The notes below the pieces were generated by a model. The model saw only the letters and a program-made list of their open reading frames with translations. It ran no database searches and was not told where the DNA came from. A DNA stretch of 64,000 nucleotides from Lachnospiraceae bacterium (GTDB taxonomy: Bacteria; Bacillota; Clostridia; Lachnospirales; Lachnospiraceae), in contig JAFTXG010000015.1 in NCBI GenBank assembly GCA_017461725.1, positions 124,001 through 188,000 on the forward strand, written 5' to 3'. This document shows, one piece after another, positions 8,575-16,426 of the stretch. Made by a program: the position numbers and the translations under genes. Position 1 is the first letter of the stretch. Every line of letters starts with the position of its first letter.

Positions 8575-8613
8575 AACAAGACCGATAAATACCACCCTCG
8601 CAGTATCTATCGG
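8575..8613 (-). terminator. Probable terminator after the tRNA pair
   Basis: CCGATA and TATCGG (8582-8613) frame a partly paired stem just downstream of tRNA-Phe on the minus strand. It is followed by a T-rich TCTTGTTTG. Confidence 0.5.
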
Positions 8614-8620
8614 TCTCACG

Positions 8621-8693
<73 letters not shown>

Positions 8694-8800
8694 GTCTGAC
8701 GGTAAACTTCGGCATCACGGAAAGGCTATATATCCTGTGATACAACAAAAGCCGCTGAACGCGACCTTTATCCTTCGTCATCAGGAGAAGGTCTCCTGCG

Positions 8801-8882
8801 TGGGTGGGGGTGGATTCGAACCACCGAAGCAATTTGCAGCAGATTTACAGTCTGTCCCCTTTGGCCACTCGGGAACCCACCC
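8801..8882 (-). tRNA. tRNA-Tyr (GTA)
   Basis: An 82-nt class II tRNA with a long variable arm. Acceptor GGGTGGG pairs with CCCACCC plus discriminator A; the D-arm has CCCGAGTGGCCAAAGGG; the anticodon loop is CTGTAAA (anticodon GTA); the T-arm is GGTGGTTCGAATCCACC. CCA is not encoded. Confidence 0.95.
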
Positions 8883-8958
8883 ATGTCTCCGATTTCTCGG
8901 AACAAAAAACACTATACCACGACTTTTTGGAAAATGCAAGTATTTTTTACACTTCTGC

Positions 8959-8987
8959 TTGATTTCGTTGCTCAATCTTGTTATGAT
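8959..8987 (+). promoter_or_regulatory. SigA promoter for the DUF4364 gene
   Basis: TTGATT (8959-8964), a 17-bp spacer and TATGAT (8982-8987) lie about 75 bp before the start codon at 9061. Confidence 0.75.
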
Positions 8988-9060
8988 GTAGATAACATAG
9001 ATTGACAATAGAATGCATTCTTTTGTCAATTTATTATCCGCAGCGAAAAGAGGTATTTCC

Positions 9061-9588
9061 ATGTTGTCCGAGCCCTTGACTCTTTATAAATTGATGATTC
9101 TTTACATGCTTAAGCGGGTGAAGTTTCCGCTGACCAACTCCCAGATCTCTGAGTTTTTCCTGTCCAAGGAGTACACTACCTACTTCACCCTGCAGCAGGC
9201 TCTTGCCGAGCTGACCGACGCTCACCTGATTCAGGTGGAGACCACACAGAACAGCACGCTCTACGAGCTGACCCGCGAGGGCGAGGATACACTGGGCTTT
9301 TTCGGCAAAAAAATCTCCGATCCGATCATTCAGGATATGGATGAGTATCTGAAAGAAAATAAAGTCCGCATGCGCGACGAGGTCAGCACACTGGCAGACT
9401 ACTACCGCTCCACCAACCAGGATTACATTGTCCACTGCGAGATCCGCGAGGGCCGCTCATCTCTGATTGAGATGCAGCTCTCTGTGCCCGATGAGAAGCA
9501 GGCAGAGCTGATGTGTTCCAACTGGCAGCAGAGCAGCCAGGCGATCTATTCCTTCGTGATGAAGGAACTGATGCAGGAGGAGGATTGA
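9061..9588 (+). CDS. DUF4364 family winged-helix protein
   Basis: About 175 residues starting MLSEPLTLYKLMILYML, a very conserved opening in clostridial DUF4364 proteins. The N-terminal 75 residues look like a PadR/MarR-type winged helix ('TNSQISEFFLSKEYTTYFTL', 'LTREGEDTLGFF'); the C-terminal half is mixed alpha/beta. I start at 9061, with GAGG 8 nt upstream, not at the longer in-frame ATG at 9013. It is a single-gene unit with its own promoter and terminator. Probably a cytoplasmic DNA-binding regulator; the ligand and targets are unknown. Confidence 0.85.
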   Translation: MLSEPLTLYKLMILYMLKRVKFPLTNSQISEFFLSKEYTTYFTLQQALAELTDAHLIQVETTQNSTLYELTREGEDTLGFFGKKISDPIIQDMDEYLKENKVRMRDEVSTLADYYRSTNQDYIVHCEIREGRSSLIEMQLSVPDEKQAELMCSNWQQSSQAIYSFVMKELMQEED

Positions 9589-9620
9589 ATCACTCATCCG
9601 CCGTTGTAAAATAAGAACAA

Positions 9621-9662
9621 GGGGGCTAAATCGCAATTTCTGCCATTTTGCCCCCATATTTT
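9621..9662 (+). terminator. Terminator after the DUF4364 gene
   Basis: GGGGGC at 9621-9626 pairs with GCCCCC at 9650-9655 and is followed by ATATTTT. The loop is A/T-rich. It lies between convergent genes. Confidence 0.65.
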
Positions 9663-9670
9663 GGGCCATT

Positions 9671-11293
9671 TTACTTCTTCAAAAGATACATTCTCGCCTC
9701 ATAGGGCTTCAGCACGCTCAAATCATCATTCTCCGTCTCGTTGGTCAGAAGTAATTCATACTGTGACCACTCAAAATCGATGGGATTTGACACTTCCTCG
9801 CCAAAGAAATTACAGATCACCAGCAGCTGTGCATCCTCCGTGGCTCTGGTGTACGCAAAAATCTGCGGATGCTCCGATGCCAGCAGCTCAAACTTACCGT
9901 CCACAAATACGGGGTACTGCTTGCGCAGACCGATCAGCGTCTTATAATAGTGGAACACTGAGTCCGCTCTGCCCATCTGCTCCGCCGCGTTGACAGTCGT
10001 GTAGTTGGGATTTACCCGGATCCAGGGTGTGCCGGTAGTAAATCCGGCGTTCGCACTGTCATCCCAGTGCATGGGCGTTCTGGCATTGTCACGGCTCTTG
10101 GCGTGGATGGAGGTCATCACGTCCTCATGGGAATATCCCTGCCCGGTGCGCTCCTTATAGACATTTACGGTCTCGATGTCACGGTACTCGCTGATGTCAT
10201 AGCGGACGTTGGTCATGCCCAGCTCCTCGCCCTGAAACACATAGGGAGTGCCCTGCATGCCATGGAGAATCGTCGCCAGCATCTTCGCCGACTTCTCTCT
10301 GTACTCCTCGCTGTCATTTCCCCAGCGGGACACGATTCTGGGCAGGTCGTGGTTATTCCAGAACAGGCTGTTCCAGCCGCAGCCGTACAGCTCATTCTGC
10401 CACTTGCCCAGCACCTCCTTCAGGCGCACGAAGTCGAGCGGTGCCAGATCCCACTTATCCTTGCCGGGCTGCTGATCCAGACCGATGTGCTCAAACTGGA
10501 ACACCATGGAGAACTCACTGCCGTCCGGGTTGCTGTACAGCTTCGCCAGCTCGGGCGTGGAACCCCAGGCTTCGCCGACGGTGATCAGATCTCCCTTCTG
10601 GAAGGTCTCGCGGCTCATCTCCCGCAGAAACTCGTGGAGACGAGGTCCGTTGCAGGTGATCTTCTCATCCGGCACCTTCGCGATCTGATCAATCACATCC
10701 ATGCGGAAACCGCCTGCCCCCTTATCCATCCACCAGCAGATCATCCGGTAAATCTCCTCGCGAACCTTGGGATTCTCCCAGTTCAGGTCGGGCTGCTTCA
10801 CGGAAAACTGATGGTAATAATACTGTCCCAACTCGGGAACCCAGTCCCAAGCGGGACCGCCGAAGGTGGCACGCTGGTCGGTGGGGTAAACGCCCTCAAC
10901 GCCATCCCTCCAGACATAATAATCGTGATAGGGATTATCCTTGCTCTTTTTCGCCTCGATAAACCAGGGGTGCTCGTCGGAGGAGTGGTTCAGCACCAGG
11001 TCCACCATAATGCGGATATCTCTCTTTCGCGCTTCCGCGATCAGACACTCCATATCGTCCAGACAGCCGAACATGGGGTCAATGTCCTGATAGTCGGAAA
11101 TGTCATAGCCATTGTCATCCTGAGGGGATTTACACACCGGCGACAGCCAGATGGCTCCGATCCCTAACTCCTTGAGGTAGTCCAGGCGACTGATGATCCC
11201 CTTCAGATCGCCGATGCCGTCCCCGTTACTGTCCTGAAAGCTGCGGGGGTAAATCTGATATACAACTGTATCTCTCCACCATTTATTGTTCAT
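9671..11293 (-). CDS. malL: Oligo-1,6-glucosidase / alpha-glucosidase (GH13)
   Basis: 540 residues from MNNKWWRDTVVYQIYPRSF, preceded by AGGAG 8 nt upstream. A longer frame into the repeat region upstream is rejected. The GH13 catalytic residues are D199 (nucleophile, in 'GGFRMDVI'), E241 (acid/base, in 'TVGEAWG') and D316 ('FWNNHD'). V200 directly after the nucleophile is the residue associated with alpha-1,6 cleavage in subfamily 31, so isomaltose-type substrates are likely, though maltose or sucrose activity is possible. No signal peptide, so it acts on imported oligosaccharides in the cytoplasm. It stands alone, without a sugar transporter beside it. Confidence 0.9.
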   Translation of the reverse strand: MNNKWWRDTVVYQIYPRSFQDSNGDGIGDLKGIISRLDYLKELGIGAIWLSPVCKSPQDDNGYDISDYQDIDPMFGCLDDMECLIAEARKRDIRIMVDLVLNHSSDEHPWFIEAKKSKDNPYHDYYVWRDGVEGVYPTDQRATFGGPAWDWVPELGQYYYHQFSVKQPDLNWENPKVREEIYRMICWWMDKGAGGFRMDVIDQIAKVPDEKITCNGPRLHEFLREMSRETFQKGDLITVGEAWGSTPELAKLYSNPDGSEFSMVFQFEHIGLDQQPGKDKWDLAPLDFVRLKEVLGKWQNELYGCGWNSLFWNNHDLPRIVSRWGNDSEEYREKSAKMLATILHGMQGTPYVFQGEELGMTNVRYDISEYRDIETVNVYKERTGQGYSHEDVMTSIHAKSRDNARTPMHWDDSANAGFTTGTPWIRVNPNYTTVNAAEQMGRADSVFHYYKTLIGLRKQYPVFVDGKFELLASEHPQIFAYTRATEDAQLLVICNFFGEEVSNPIDFEWSQYELLLTNETENDDLSVLKPYEARMYLLKK

Positions 11294-11350
11294 ATCGCAA
11301 TCTCCTGTATGTGTACAATTTGTTTGCTCGCACTTGCCGGTTCGCAGTGC

Positions 11351-11526
11351 CATTCGCCATTTGCGCTTTCGCAATGCCATTCGCCATTTCGCAGTGCCAT
11401 CTCACGCCCGCCTCTGCGGTCGTTCGATCGCGGGCATTCGCCATTTGCGCTTTCGCAGTGCCATTCGCCATTTCGCAGTGCCATCTCACGCCCGCTTCTG
11501 CGGCCGTTCGATCGCGGGCATTCGCC
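11351..11526. repeat. 84-bp tandem duplication in the glucosidase leader
   Basis: Two copies of 84 bp, 11351-11434 and 11435-11518, plus the first 8 bp of a third, with three differences between them. Inside each copy a shorter motif, GCCATTCGCCATTT, recurs. The block lies between the probable promoter at 11617-11645 and the start codon at 11293, so it would be in the mRNA leader. The period is a multiple of three and open frames run through it on both strands, but none has coding character. Confidence 0.9.
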
Positions 11527-11616
11527 CTATATCGGCAGATACAAATACGTCTGCCTGTGAGCAAGCTCCCGCAGACGATTTGATCTGCCTATGCACTGCT
11601 CATTGCTTTCGCGCAT

Positions 11617-11645
11617 AGTGTACCACAGAACGGCCCACTTTAAAA
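11617..11645 (-). promoter_or_regulatory. Possible promoter of the glucosidase gene
   Basis: On the minus strand TTTTAA (11645-11640), a 17-bp spacer and TACACT (11622-11617) with a TG extended element. The -35 box is poor. It implies a leader of about 315 nt that carries the tandem duplication. Confidence 0.45.
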
Positions 11646-11664
11646 GATGATAATTTCACCAAAT

Positions 11665-13356
11665 TTATCCCCTCAACCCGGTGAAAACACGGTAAATGTC
11701 CAGTGTGCCATACCCCCACACCGGGCTGGGATAACGGATATCCGGGTCTCTCACCGCACCCCGGATCAGATAGGCCTTAACCTCTTCGGTGGACATATTC
11801 CTCCGGTTTCCGCGCACCAGCCCCCATTCCAGCAGAAGTGCCGCCGCCCCGGCCACATGGCCGGCAGCCACACTGGTTCCCGAGCGGGCACCGTATCTTC
11901 CCCCCGGCAATGCGCCGTACACATTGACCCCCGGTGCCGTCAGCTCCGGCTTGATATCGCCGGTCCGCGTAAATCCTCTGCCCGAATGAATGTAGATGCT
12001 GCCATTCTGATGGTCATAGGCGGCAACCGATATGGGGCCGACAGCCGCTGACGGAACAGTCAGCGTGGTCTCCGGATTTGGCTGCAGAAAAACAGCCTGA
12101 GGATCATTCAGCCCGGTCACCGGCAGCCAGATGTGATATCTTCCGTTAATAAAAATATCGTTGGTCACCCGCAGCGTCCAGACACCCGGCGAGGGATTCT
12201 CAAACCGCACAAACACCAGCTGACTGCCGTCCGCCGGCTCCACGATGCGATAGTCCACATAGACCGTGGTCTCTTCCAGCACCAGATTGTAGACCGCGCT
12301 GCTGTTCAGCCTGGCCTGGATTGTCGGGATCACGTCTCCCCCCGGTGAGCGCAGCCCCACCGCGTACTGCTCCGGTGCCAGCGCCCACAGCTGCAGATAA
12401 AACCCTTCCGTCCCCTCCGGCACCCGGATCTCCACCTCCTCCGCGCCGCCCTCCTCGGTGATATTGCCGAGAAAATGGTGAGCCCGGTTGGTCTCATTGC
12501 CCATGGGCAGAACCGCCACGATCCCCGCCTGCACCGAAAGGATGTCGAACATGCGGCTTAGGAGGGTATTCCCCGAATGGCCGCCATTGTCGCCCCCCAG
12601 CCCGCAGACCACCACCATGGGCATATCCTGTTCCTCCTGCAGATCGATCAGATACTGGATGCCGGTCATAATATCATTTTCCTGATAAATGTTCTCCGAA
12701 TCTCCCGCAAAATAGAAATCCCGTAGATACTGCTTCGCCGGCTTCAATTTGACCACTGCCAGATAAGCGTCCGACGCAGCTCCTACAAAGTCTGCGGCCT
12801 GATCCTCCCGCCCCGCCGCAATGGAAGCCAGAAAGGTGCCGTGGCCGCCGCTGACATCCGTTGTGGGGACCACCGCAAGAGGATCCTCCGCGCCAAGTGC
12901 AGTCTGTATCTGCTCCCGCGTGTACTCTGACCCGTAAAAAAAGTTTTCTGGCACGGGCCCCGTCTGCACCGTCTGATCCCAGATCCGCAAAATTCTGGTC
13001 CGCCCCAGCTCGTCGAGAAAAGCCGGGTGCCGATAATCGATGCCGGTGTCGATGACCCCGATGATCACGCCCTGCCCCCGAAGTCCCAGCCGCTCCCGGT
13101 TGCGGATGCGCAGCACGCCGGAGGACTCCATACTTGAAGTATCCACCGTGGTAAACAGCTTAGGGATATTCAGATAGCCGAAGGTCTGGATGCTGGGCTC
13201 CTCCACCAGTCTCCGCTCAATGTAGGCCATGCCCAGACGGCCGATCAGGCGGATCGGGCAGAATTCCTCAATGGGCCAGTCGTTCTCCTCCACCTGGCGC
13301 TCGGTGAAAATAAAGTCGGCGTAGTCCTCCGACATAATTTTTTCTCTGCAATCCAT
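11665..13356 (-). CDS. Csp-like S8 subtilisin-family serine protease
   Basis: 563 residues from MDCREKIMSEDYADF. The catalytic triad is intact: D103 ('GVIDTGIDYRHPAF'), H172 ('GGHGTFLASIAAG'), S495 ('RSGTSVAAGHVAGAAAL'), with oxyanion N287. About 190 residues, beta-rich by composition, lie between N287 and the Ser motif. This resembles the jelly-roll insert of clostridial Csp germination proteases. No signal peptide is seen and the N-terminal 90 residues could be a prodomain. A spore or germination role is an inference from family architecture. The start is uncertain, since ribosome binding sites are weak at both 13356 and 13335. Confidence 0.82.
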   Translation of the reverse strand: MDCREKIMSEDYADFIFTERQVEENDWPIEEFCPIRLIGRLGMAYIERRLVEEPSIQTFGYLNIPKLFTTVDTSSMESSGVLRIRNRERLGLRGQGVIIGVIDTGIDYRHPAFLDELGRTRILRIWDQTVQTGPVPENFFYGSEYTREQIQTALGAEDPLAVVPTTDVSGGHGTFLASIAAGREDQAADFVGAASDAYLAVVKLKPAKQYLRDFYFAGDSENIYQENDIMTGIQYLIDLQEEQDMPMVVVCGLGGDNGGHSGNTLLSRMFDILSVQAGIVAVLPMGNETNRAHHFLGNITEEGGAEEVEIRVPEGTEGFYLQLWALAPEQYAVGLRSPGGDVIPTIQARLNSSAVYNLVLEETTVYVDYRIVEPADGSQLVFVRFENPSPGVWTLRVTNDIFINGRYHIWLPVTGLNDPQAVFLQPNPETTLTVPSAAVGPISVAAYDHQNGSIYIHSGRGFTRTGDIKPELTAPGVNVYGALPGGRYGARSGTSVAAGHVAGAAALLLEWGLVRGNRRNMSTEEVKAYLIRGAVRDPDIRYPSPVWGYGTLDIYRVFTGLRG

Positions 13357-13480
13357 ACAGTCACCGGATATTGTTACAAAACAGCATTTGCCAATAAACA
13401 AAACAGCTCATTTGCAACAAGTACATTCAAATTACCCCATTTTATGTTTCTCCCCATAAGTTTATGCGCTTCACCGACTT

Positions 13481-13514
13481 AAAAAACGGCGGCATGGAAA
13501 TATTCCACACCGCC
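13481..13514 (-). terminator. Terminator after the 4-helix membrane protein gene
   Basis: On the minus strand GGCGGTGTGGAAT pairs imperfectly with its complement across 13514-13488, followed by TTTTTT at 13486-13481. It ends the 13556-14107 gene. Confidence 0.8.
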
Positions 13515-13555
13515 ACAATTCAACTTATTTCGTTTAACACCCTGATAAATCCATC

Positions 13556-14107
13556 TTAACGCCAGCCATTGGGAAGTCCATCCTCAATATCAGACTCCCA
13601 GAGCTGAACACTCTGACCGGTCTTCTGGCAATAGTAATCTGCATGGTCACCGCTCTCGCTCTGCATGCGATACTCATCACCGTTGGGATCATAGATAACC
13701 GCAGGGAACTTGACCTCAACCTTTCCGCTCTCCATCGGAATGTGGAAAATTAATGCAGCCAGGAATCTCCAGCAGAATCCGAAACCGATCAAAACAGCAA
13801 CGATCGGCAGCATGATACGCTGCATCACCGTGGTACATCTTGTAATCATGACATACACTGTATATGCCAGACAAATCAACAAAAATATAATGCTGGTTAC
13901 GATCTCAACACCGTTTGCTCCTGCTGAGCCTCCACCAATCACGCGGATCAGCGTTCCAATCGCTGCCACCAGCAACATCACGCCGATCAAAATCAGGTAG
14001 GATCCGCCTACGCCGATGATCCCTGCCCACTTTCTGCGCAGTGAATTGTATCCAAATGCACCTATCAGCATCGCAACCACTGCTACACCATATAAAATAC
14101 CTTCCAT
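13556..14107 (-). CDS. Four-helix membrane protein with C-terminal soluble tail, function unknown
   Basis: 183 residues. Four hydrophobic segments are visible, at about 1-18, 29-57, 67-90 and 96-120. A hydrophilic tail of about 60 residues follows ('MESGKVEVKFPAVIYDPNGD', ending 'DIEDGLPNGWR') with a single Cys. I do not recognise a family. It has a strong promoter (14164-14192), an AAGGAGG site 9 nt before the start, and its own terminator, so it is a well-formed single-gene unit. It lies divergent to the toxin-antitoxin locus. Confidence 0.8.
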   Translation of the reverse strand: MEGILYGVAVVAMLIGAFGYNSLRRKWAGIIGVGGSYLILIGVMLLVAAIGTLIRVIGGGSAGANGVEIVTSIIFLLICLAYTVYVMITRCTTVMQRIMLPIVAVLIGFGFCWRFLAALIFHIPMESGKVEVKFPAVIYDPNGDEYRMQSESGDHADYYCQKTGQSVQLWESDIEDGLPNGWR

Positions 14108-14163
14108 ACCTCTTCCTCCTTGGAATGTGCCTGTTCCTTACTCAAGCACTTTTTTATTGTAAC

Positions 14164-14192
14164 AGTATAGCACGACAAAATATTAAATGCAA
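14164..14192 (-). promoter_or_regulatory. SigA promoter of the 4-helix membrane protein gene
   Basis: On the minus strand TTGCAT (14192-14187), a 17-bp spacer and TATACT (14169-14164) with a TG extended element. Confidence 0.8.
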
Positions 14193-14370
14193 GTAAAATC
14201 AAGCGCTGTTCAATATCGTCCCGTCAACCCCTGTTGTTTCATGCTGCCACGTCTTTTGTTTATATGCTTTCGTCATTTCCGCCTAAATTTTCTCCACAAT
14301 TATGTTCTGGATCCTCTTGTCCAGTTCTTTAGCATAATACCTATAAGGCAATCGTGATACAGGGTGGTTG

Positions 14371-14396
14371 ACCTCTATTCTACATAGAATGGAGGT
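14371..14396 (+). promoter_or_regulatory. Hairpin that buries the toxin Shine-Dalgarno sequence
   Basis: ACCTCTATTCTA pairs with TAGAATGGAGGT (12 pairs including one G-U) around a minimal CA turn. The whole ribosome binding site GGAGGT (14391-14396) is in the 3' arm, 7 nt before the toxin ATG at 14404. Translation should be blocked unless the stem opens. Confidence 0.75.
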
Positions 14397-14403
14397 GATG
14401 CTC

Positions 14404-14493
14404 ATGAAGGATAACTTTGATTTCAAGGACCTGATGTCTTTTGGAATGTTCCTTTTGGCACTGCTGACATTCATTTACTTGATTTGTCACTAA
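14404..14493 (+). CDS. Putative holin-like type I toxin peptide (29 residues)
   Basis: A tiny gene reading MKDNFDFKDLMSFGMFLLA followed by a hydrophobic LLTFIYLICH end. The pattern of a short polar head followed by 'FGMFLLALLTFI' fits the putative holin-like toxin group (Hol-Tox) of Firmicutes, small membrane-inserting toxins controlled by antisense RNA. The ATG at 14404 is chosen over 14398, which sits only 2 nt from GGAGG. A terminator follows 12 nt after the stop, and a strong promoter fires from the opposite strand toward it. Identification is by pattern, not by search. Confidence 0.65.
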   Translation: MKDNFDFKDLMSFGMFLLALLTFIYLICH

Positions 14494-14498
14494 GCTAA

Positions 14499-14583
14499 TA
14501 AAAAACCTTCCCTGTACTTTGGCCAGATAGGGAAGGCTTTTTTACCCTGATAGGTCAACCACTCTGTGGCGATTGCCTTTTCT
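14499..14583 (-). ncRNA. Predicted antisense antitoxin RNA (about 85 nt)
   Basis: The promoter at 14617-14590 would start a minus-strand RNA near 14583. It would end at the bidirectional terminator, CCTTCCCT/AGGGAAGG (14506-14536), whose minus-strand T-run is at 14505-14500. The RNA contains no open reading frame. Its last 45 nt or so are exactly complementary to the toxin mRNA 3' end. This convergent, 3'-overlapping layout is that of the Fst and TxpA/RatA classes of type I toxin-antitoxin systems. Boundaries are predictions. Confidence 0.6.
14500..14543. terminator. Bidirectional terminator between toxin and antitoxin
   Basis: The 8-bp stem CCTTCCCT (14506-14513) with AGGGAAGG (14529-14536) is followed by six T on the plus strand (14538-14543) and preceded by six A (14500-14505), giving six T on the minus strand. 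Confidence 0.9.
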
Positions 14584-14589
14584 AACTTT

Positions 14590-14617
14590 ATTATAACAAG
14601 TATTTCTAAAATTTCAA
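14590..14617 (-). promoter_or_regulatory. Strong promoter of the antitoxin RNA
   Basis: On the minus strand TTGAAA (14617-14612), a 16-bp spacer and a perfect TATAAT (14595-14590) with a TG extended element. No gene start lies downstream of it other than the antisense of the toxin. Confidence 0.85.
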
Positions 14618-14663
14618 GTATTATTTCATATGCCCTGTCCGATTCATCAGCTCACATTTCTCT

Positions 14664-16331
14664 TTAAACTCCCGGCAGTTCCGGCACGATCTGTCCTCTC
14701 AGCTCGATCCTCGGCCCTCCGGTATTTTCAAGATATGCTCTGGTGATGGTGACTTTACCGATGTTGGAATCCTTGGGCACCTGATACATGATGTCCAGCA
14801 TGTACTCCTCCAGGATTGCCCGCAGCGCTCTGGCTCCGGTGTGCTTCTCCAGCGCCTTCTCGGCGATCAGACCCAGCGCCTCGTCCTCGAACTCCAGCTT
14901 CACCTCATCCATGGCCATCAGCTTTTTGTACTGCTTGAGGATCGCGTTTTTCGGCTCCTTCAGGATCTGCACCAGCATCTCCTTGGTCAGTTCCTCCAGC
15001 GCCACCAGCACCGGCAGACGGCCAAGGAACTCAGGGATCATACCGAATTTGCGCAGATCATCCATGTTTGCCTGTAAGAGCAAATTCTTTTCGTTGTCAA
15101 AACGGCCTTTCAGCTCCGCCTGGAAGCCGATGGAGGACTTGGTGGTCAGACGCTCCTTGACGATCTCCTCCAGGTCAGGGAACGCACCACCGCAGATGAA
15201 CAGGATATTGGTGGTGTCCACGGTCATCATGGGCACCATGCCGTTTTTCGAATTGGAGCCCACAGGCACCTCCACCTCGGCGCCCTCCAGCATTTTAAGA
15301 AGCTCCTGCTGTACCGACTCGCCGCTGACATCGCGGGTGGACACCTGCTTTTTCTTGGCAATTTTGTCGATCTCATCGATGTATACAATACCGTGCTCGG
15401 CCTTCTCCACGTCGTTGTCCGCCGCGGCCAGCAGCTTGCCCACAACGCTCTCGATATCGTCGCCGATGTAGCCGGCCTCAGTCAGTGAGGTGGCGTCGGC
15501 GATGGCCAGCGGCACATCCAGAAGCTTAGCCAGCGTCTTTACCAGATAGGTCTTACCGCTTCCGGTGGGGCCCAGCAGAAGTACATTTGACTTCTCGATC
15601 TCCACACCGTCGCTGGGATCACAGCACACACGCTTATAGTGATTATATACCGCCACGGAGAGGGTCTTTTTCGCCTTCTCCTGCCCGATCACATACTCAT
15701 CCAGCATGGCCTTCAAACGATGGGGCGCAGGAATCTCCTTACGGTCAAACTTCTTCGGCTCGGTGTTTTCCTTTTTCTTTTTCACTTTCTGGCGTCTGGG
15801 CATGGCCATATCGCCGCCCATCAGGTCGGCCAGATTGATAAAATGCACTCCCTGGATCGGACCCTGACTGTTCTTTTTATTGTTTTTGTCCTTAGTGTTC
15901 TTATCGTCGTCGGGATTCTCGCTGTCCCCATTCTTACCGGGATCTTCCACACTATTCTGGACGTAAGCGCCCGCCTGGCCGGAAGAATCGCTTCCCCCGC
16001 TATTCTGCCCACTGTTCGCCTGGCTGCCACCATTCACCGGCTGCACCGGAATCTCGAAGCTGCCCATGAACGTAGGGAAACCACCCATGCCGGGCATCTC
16101 CGGCATACCGTACTGCTCCATGGTGCTGAACATCTTCTGCATACAATCCGGGCAGATGCTTAAATTTCCGGGCATGGTCAGGATCTTCCCCGCCTTGCTC
16201 TCCGGTCTGCGGCACATCATACAAACCTTTTCGTACTCGTCATCGGAATCGTCATCATCGATGACCTCCGGCTCCTCCACGGTCGTCTCATCGACCACTT
16301 CATCTATAATTTCTCTGAAATCCTGTGACAT
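14664..16331 (-). CDS. ClpX-type AAA+ unfoldase paralogue with long linker
   Basis: 555 residues against 432 for the canonical clpX in this window. In order: an acidic head; a zinc-binding C4 module (C37, C40, C60, C63); a low-complexity Met/Gly/Ser/Asn/Asp/Lys linker (about 70-195); and the AAA+ module with Walker A 'GPTGSGKT' (254-261), pore loop 'GYIG' (287-290), Walker B 'IVYIDE' (315-320) and sensor 2 'TGARALRAI'. The ClpP-docking 'IGF' loop is kept (401-403). The RKH substrate loop is replaced by VGSNSKNG. It probably still feeds ClpP but with different substrates. It is a single-gene unit with its own promoter. Confidence 0.88.
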   Translation of the reverse strand: MSQDFREIIDEVVDETTVEEPEVIDDDDSDDEYEKVCMMCRRPESKAGKILTMPGNLSICPDCMQKMFSTMEQYGMPEMPGMGGFPTFMGSFEIPVQPVNGGSQANSGQNSGGSDSSGQAGAYVQNSVEDPGKNGDSENPDDDKNTKDKNNKKNSQGPIQGVHFINLADLMGGDMAMPRRQKVKKKKENTEPKKFDRKEIPAPHRLKAMLDEYVIGQEKAKKTLSVAVYNHYKRVCCDPSDGVEIEKSNVLLLGPTGSGKTYLVKTLAKLLDVPLAIADATSLTEAGYIGDDIESVVGKLLAAADNDVEKAEHGIVYIDEIDKIAKKKQVSTRDVSGESVQQELLKMLEGAEVEVPVGSNSKNGMVPMMTVDTTNILFICGGAFPDLEEIVKERLTTKSSIGFQAELKGRFDNEKNLLLQANMDDLRKFGMIPEFLGRLPVLVALEELTKEMLVQILKEPKNAILKQYKKLMAMDEVKLEFEDEALGLIAEKALEKHTGARALRAILEEYMLDIMYQVPKDSNIGKVTITRAYLENTGGPRIELRGQIVPELPGV

Positions 16332-16426
16332 TAACTCATTCTCCTCTAGGTCCGGCCCTGACGCTCAATACAATCTGTCCCGGGACCGGTATATTTATCA
16401 GACGGCGATATACACTCGCCATGCTT

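Larger units (their letters stand above)
14359..14567. repeat. 16-bp inverted repeats flanking the toxin gene
   Basis: ACAGGGTGGTTGACCT at 14359-14374 and its complement (15 of 16 matching) at 14552-14567. The left copy lies in the toxin mRNA leader and the right copy in the predicted antisense RNA. Both RNAs would therefore carry nearly the same 16 nt near their 5' ends. A toxin transcript reading past the terminator could pair its two ends. Confidence 0.8.

Noticed and set aside
11283..11618. Open frames through the 84-bp repeat on both strands
   Set aside because: They exist because the repeat period is a multiple of three; the translations are low-complexity and lie in the glucosidase leader.
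14283..14474. 63-codon frame on the minus strand over the toxin gene
   Set aside because: It is antisense to the toxin, crosses its leader hairpin, has no ribosome binding site and no family resemblance.
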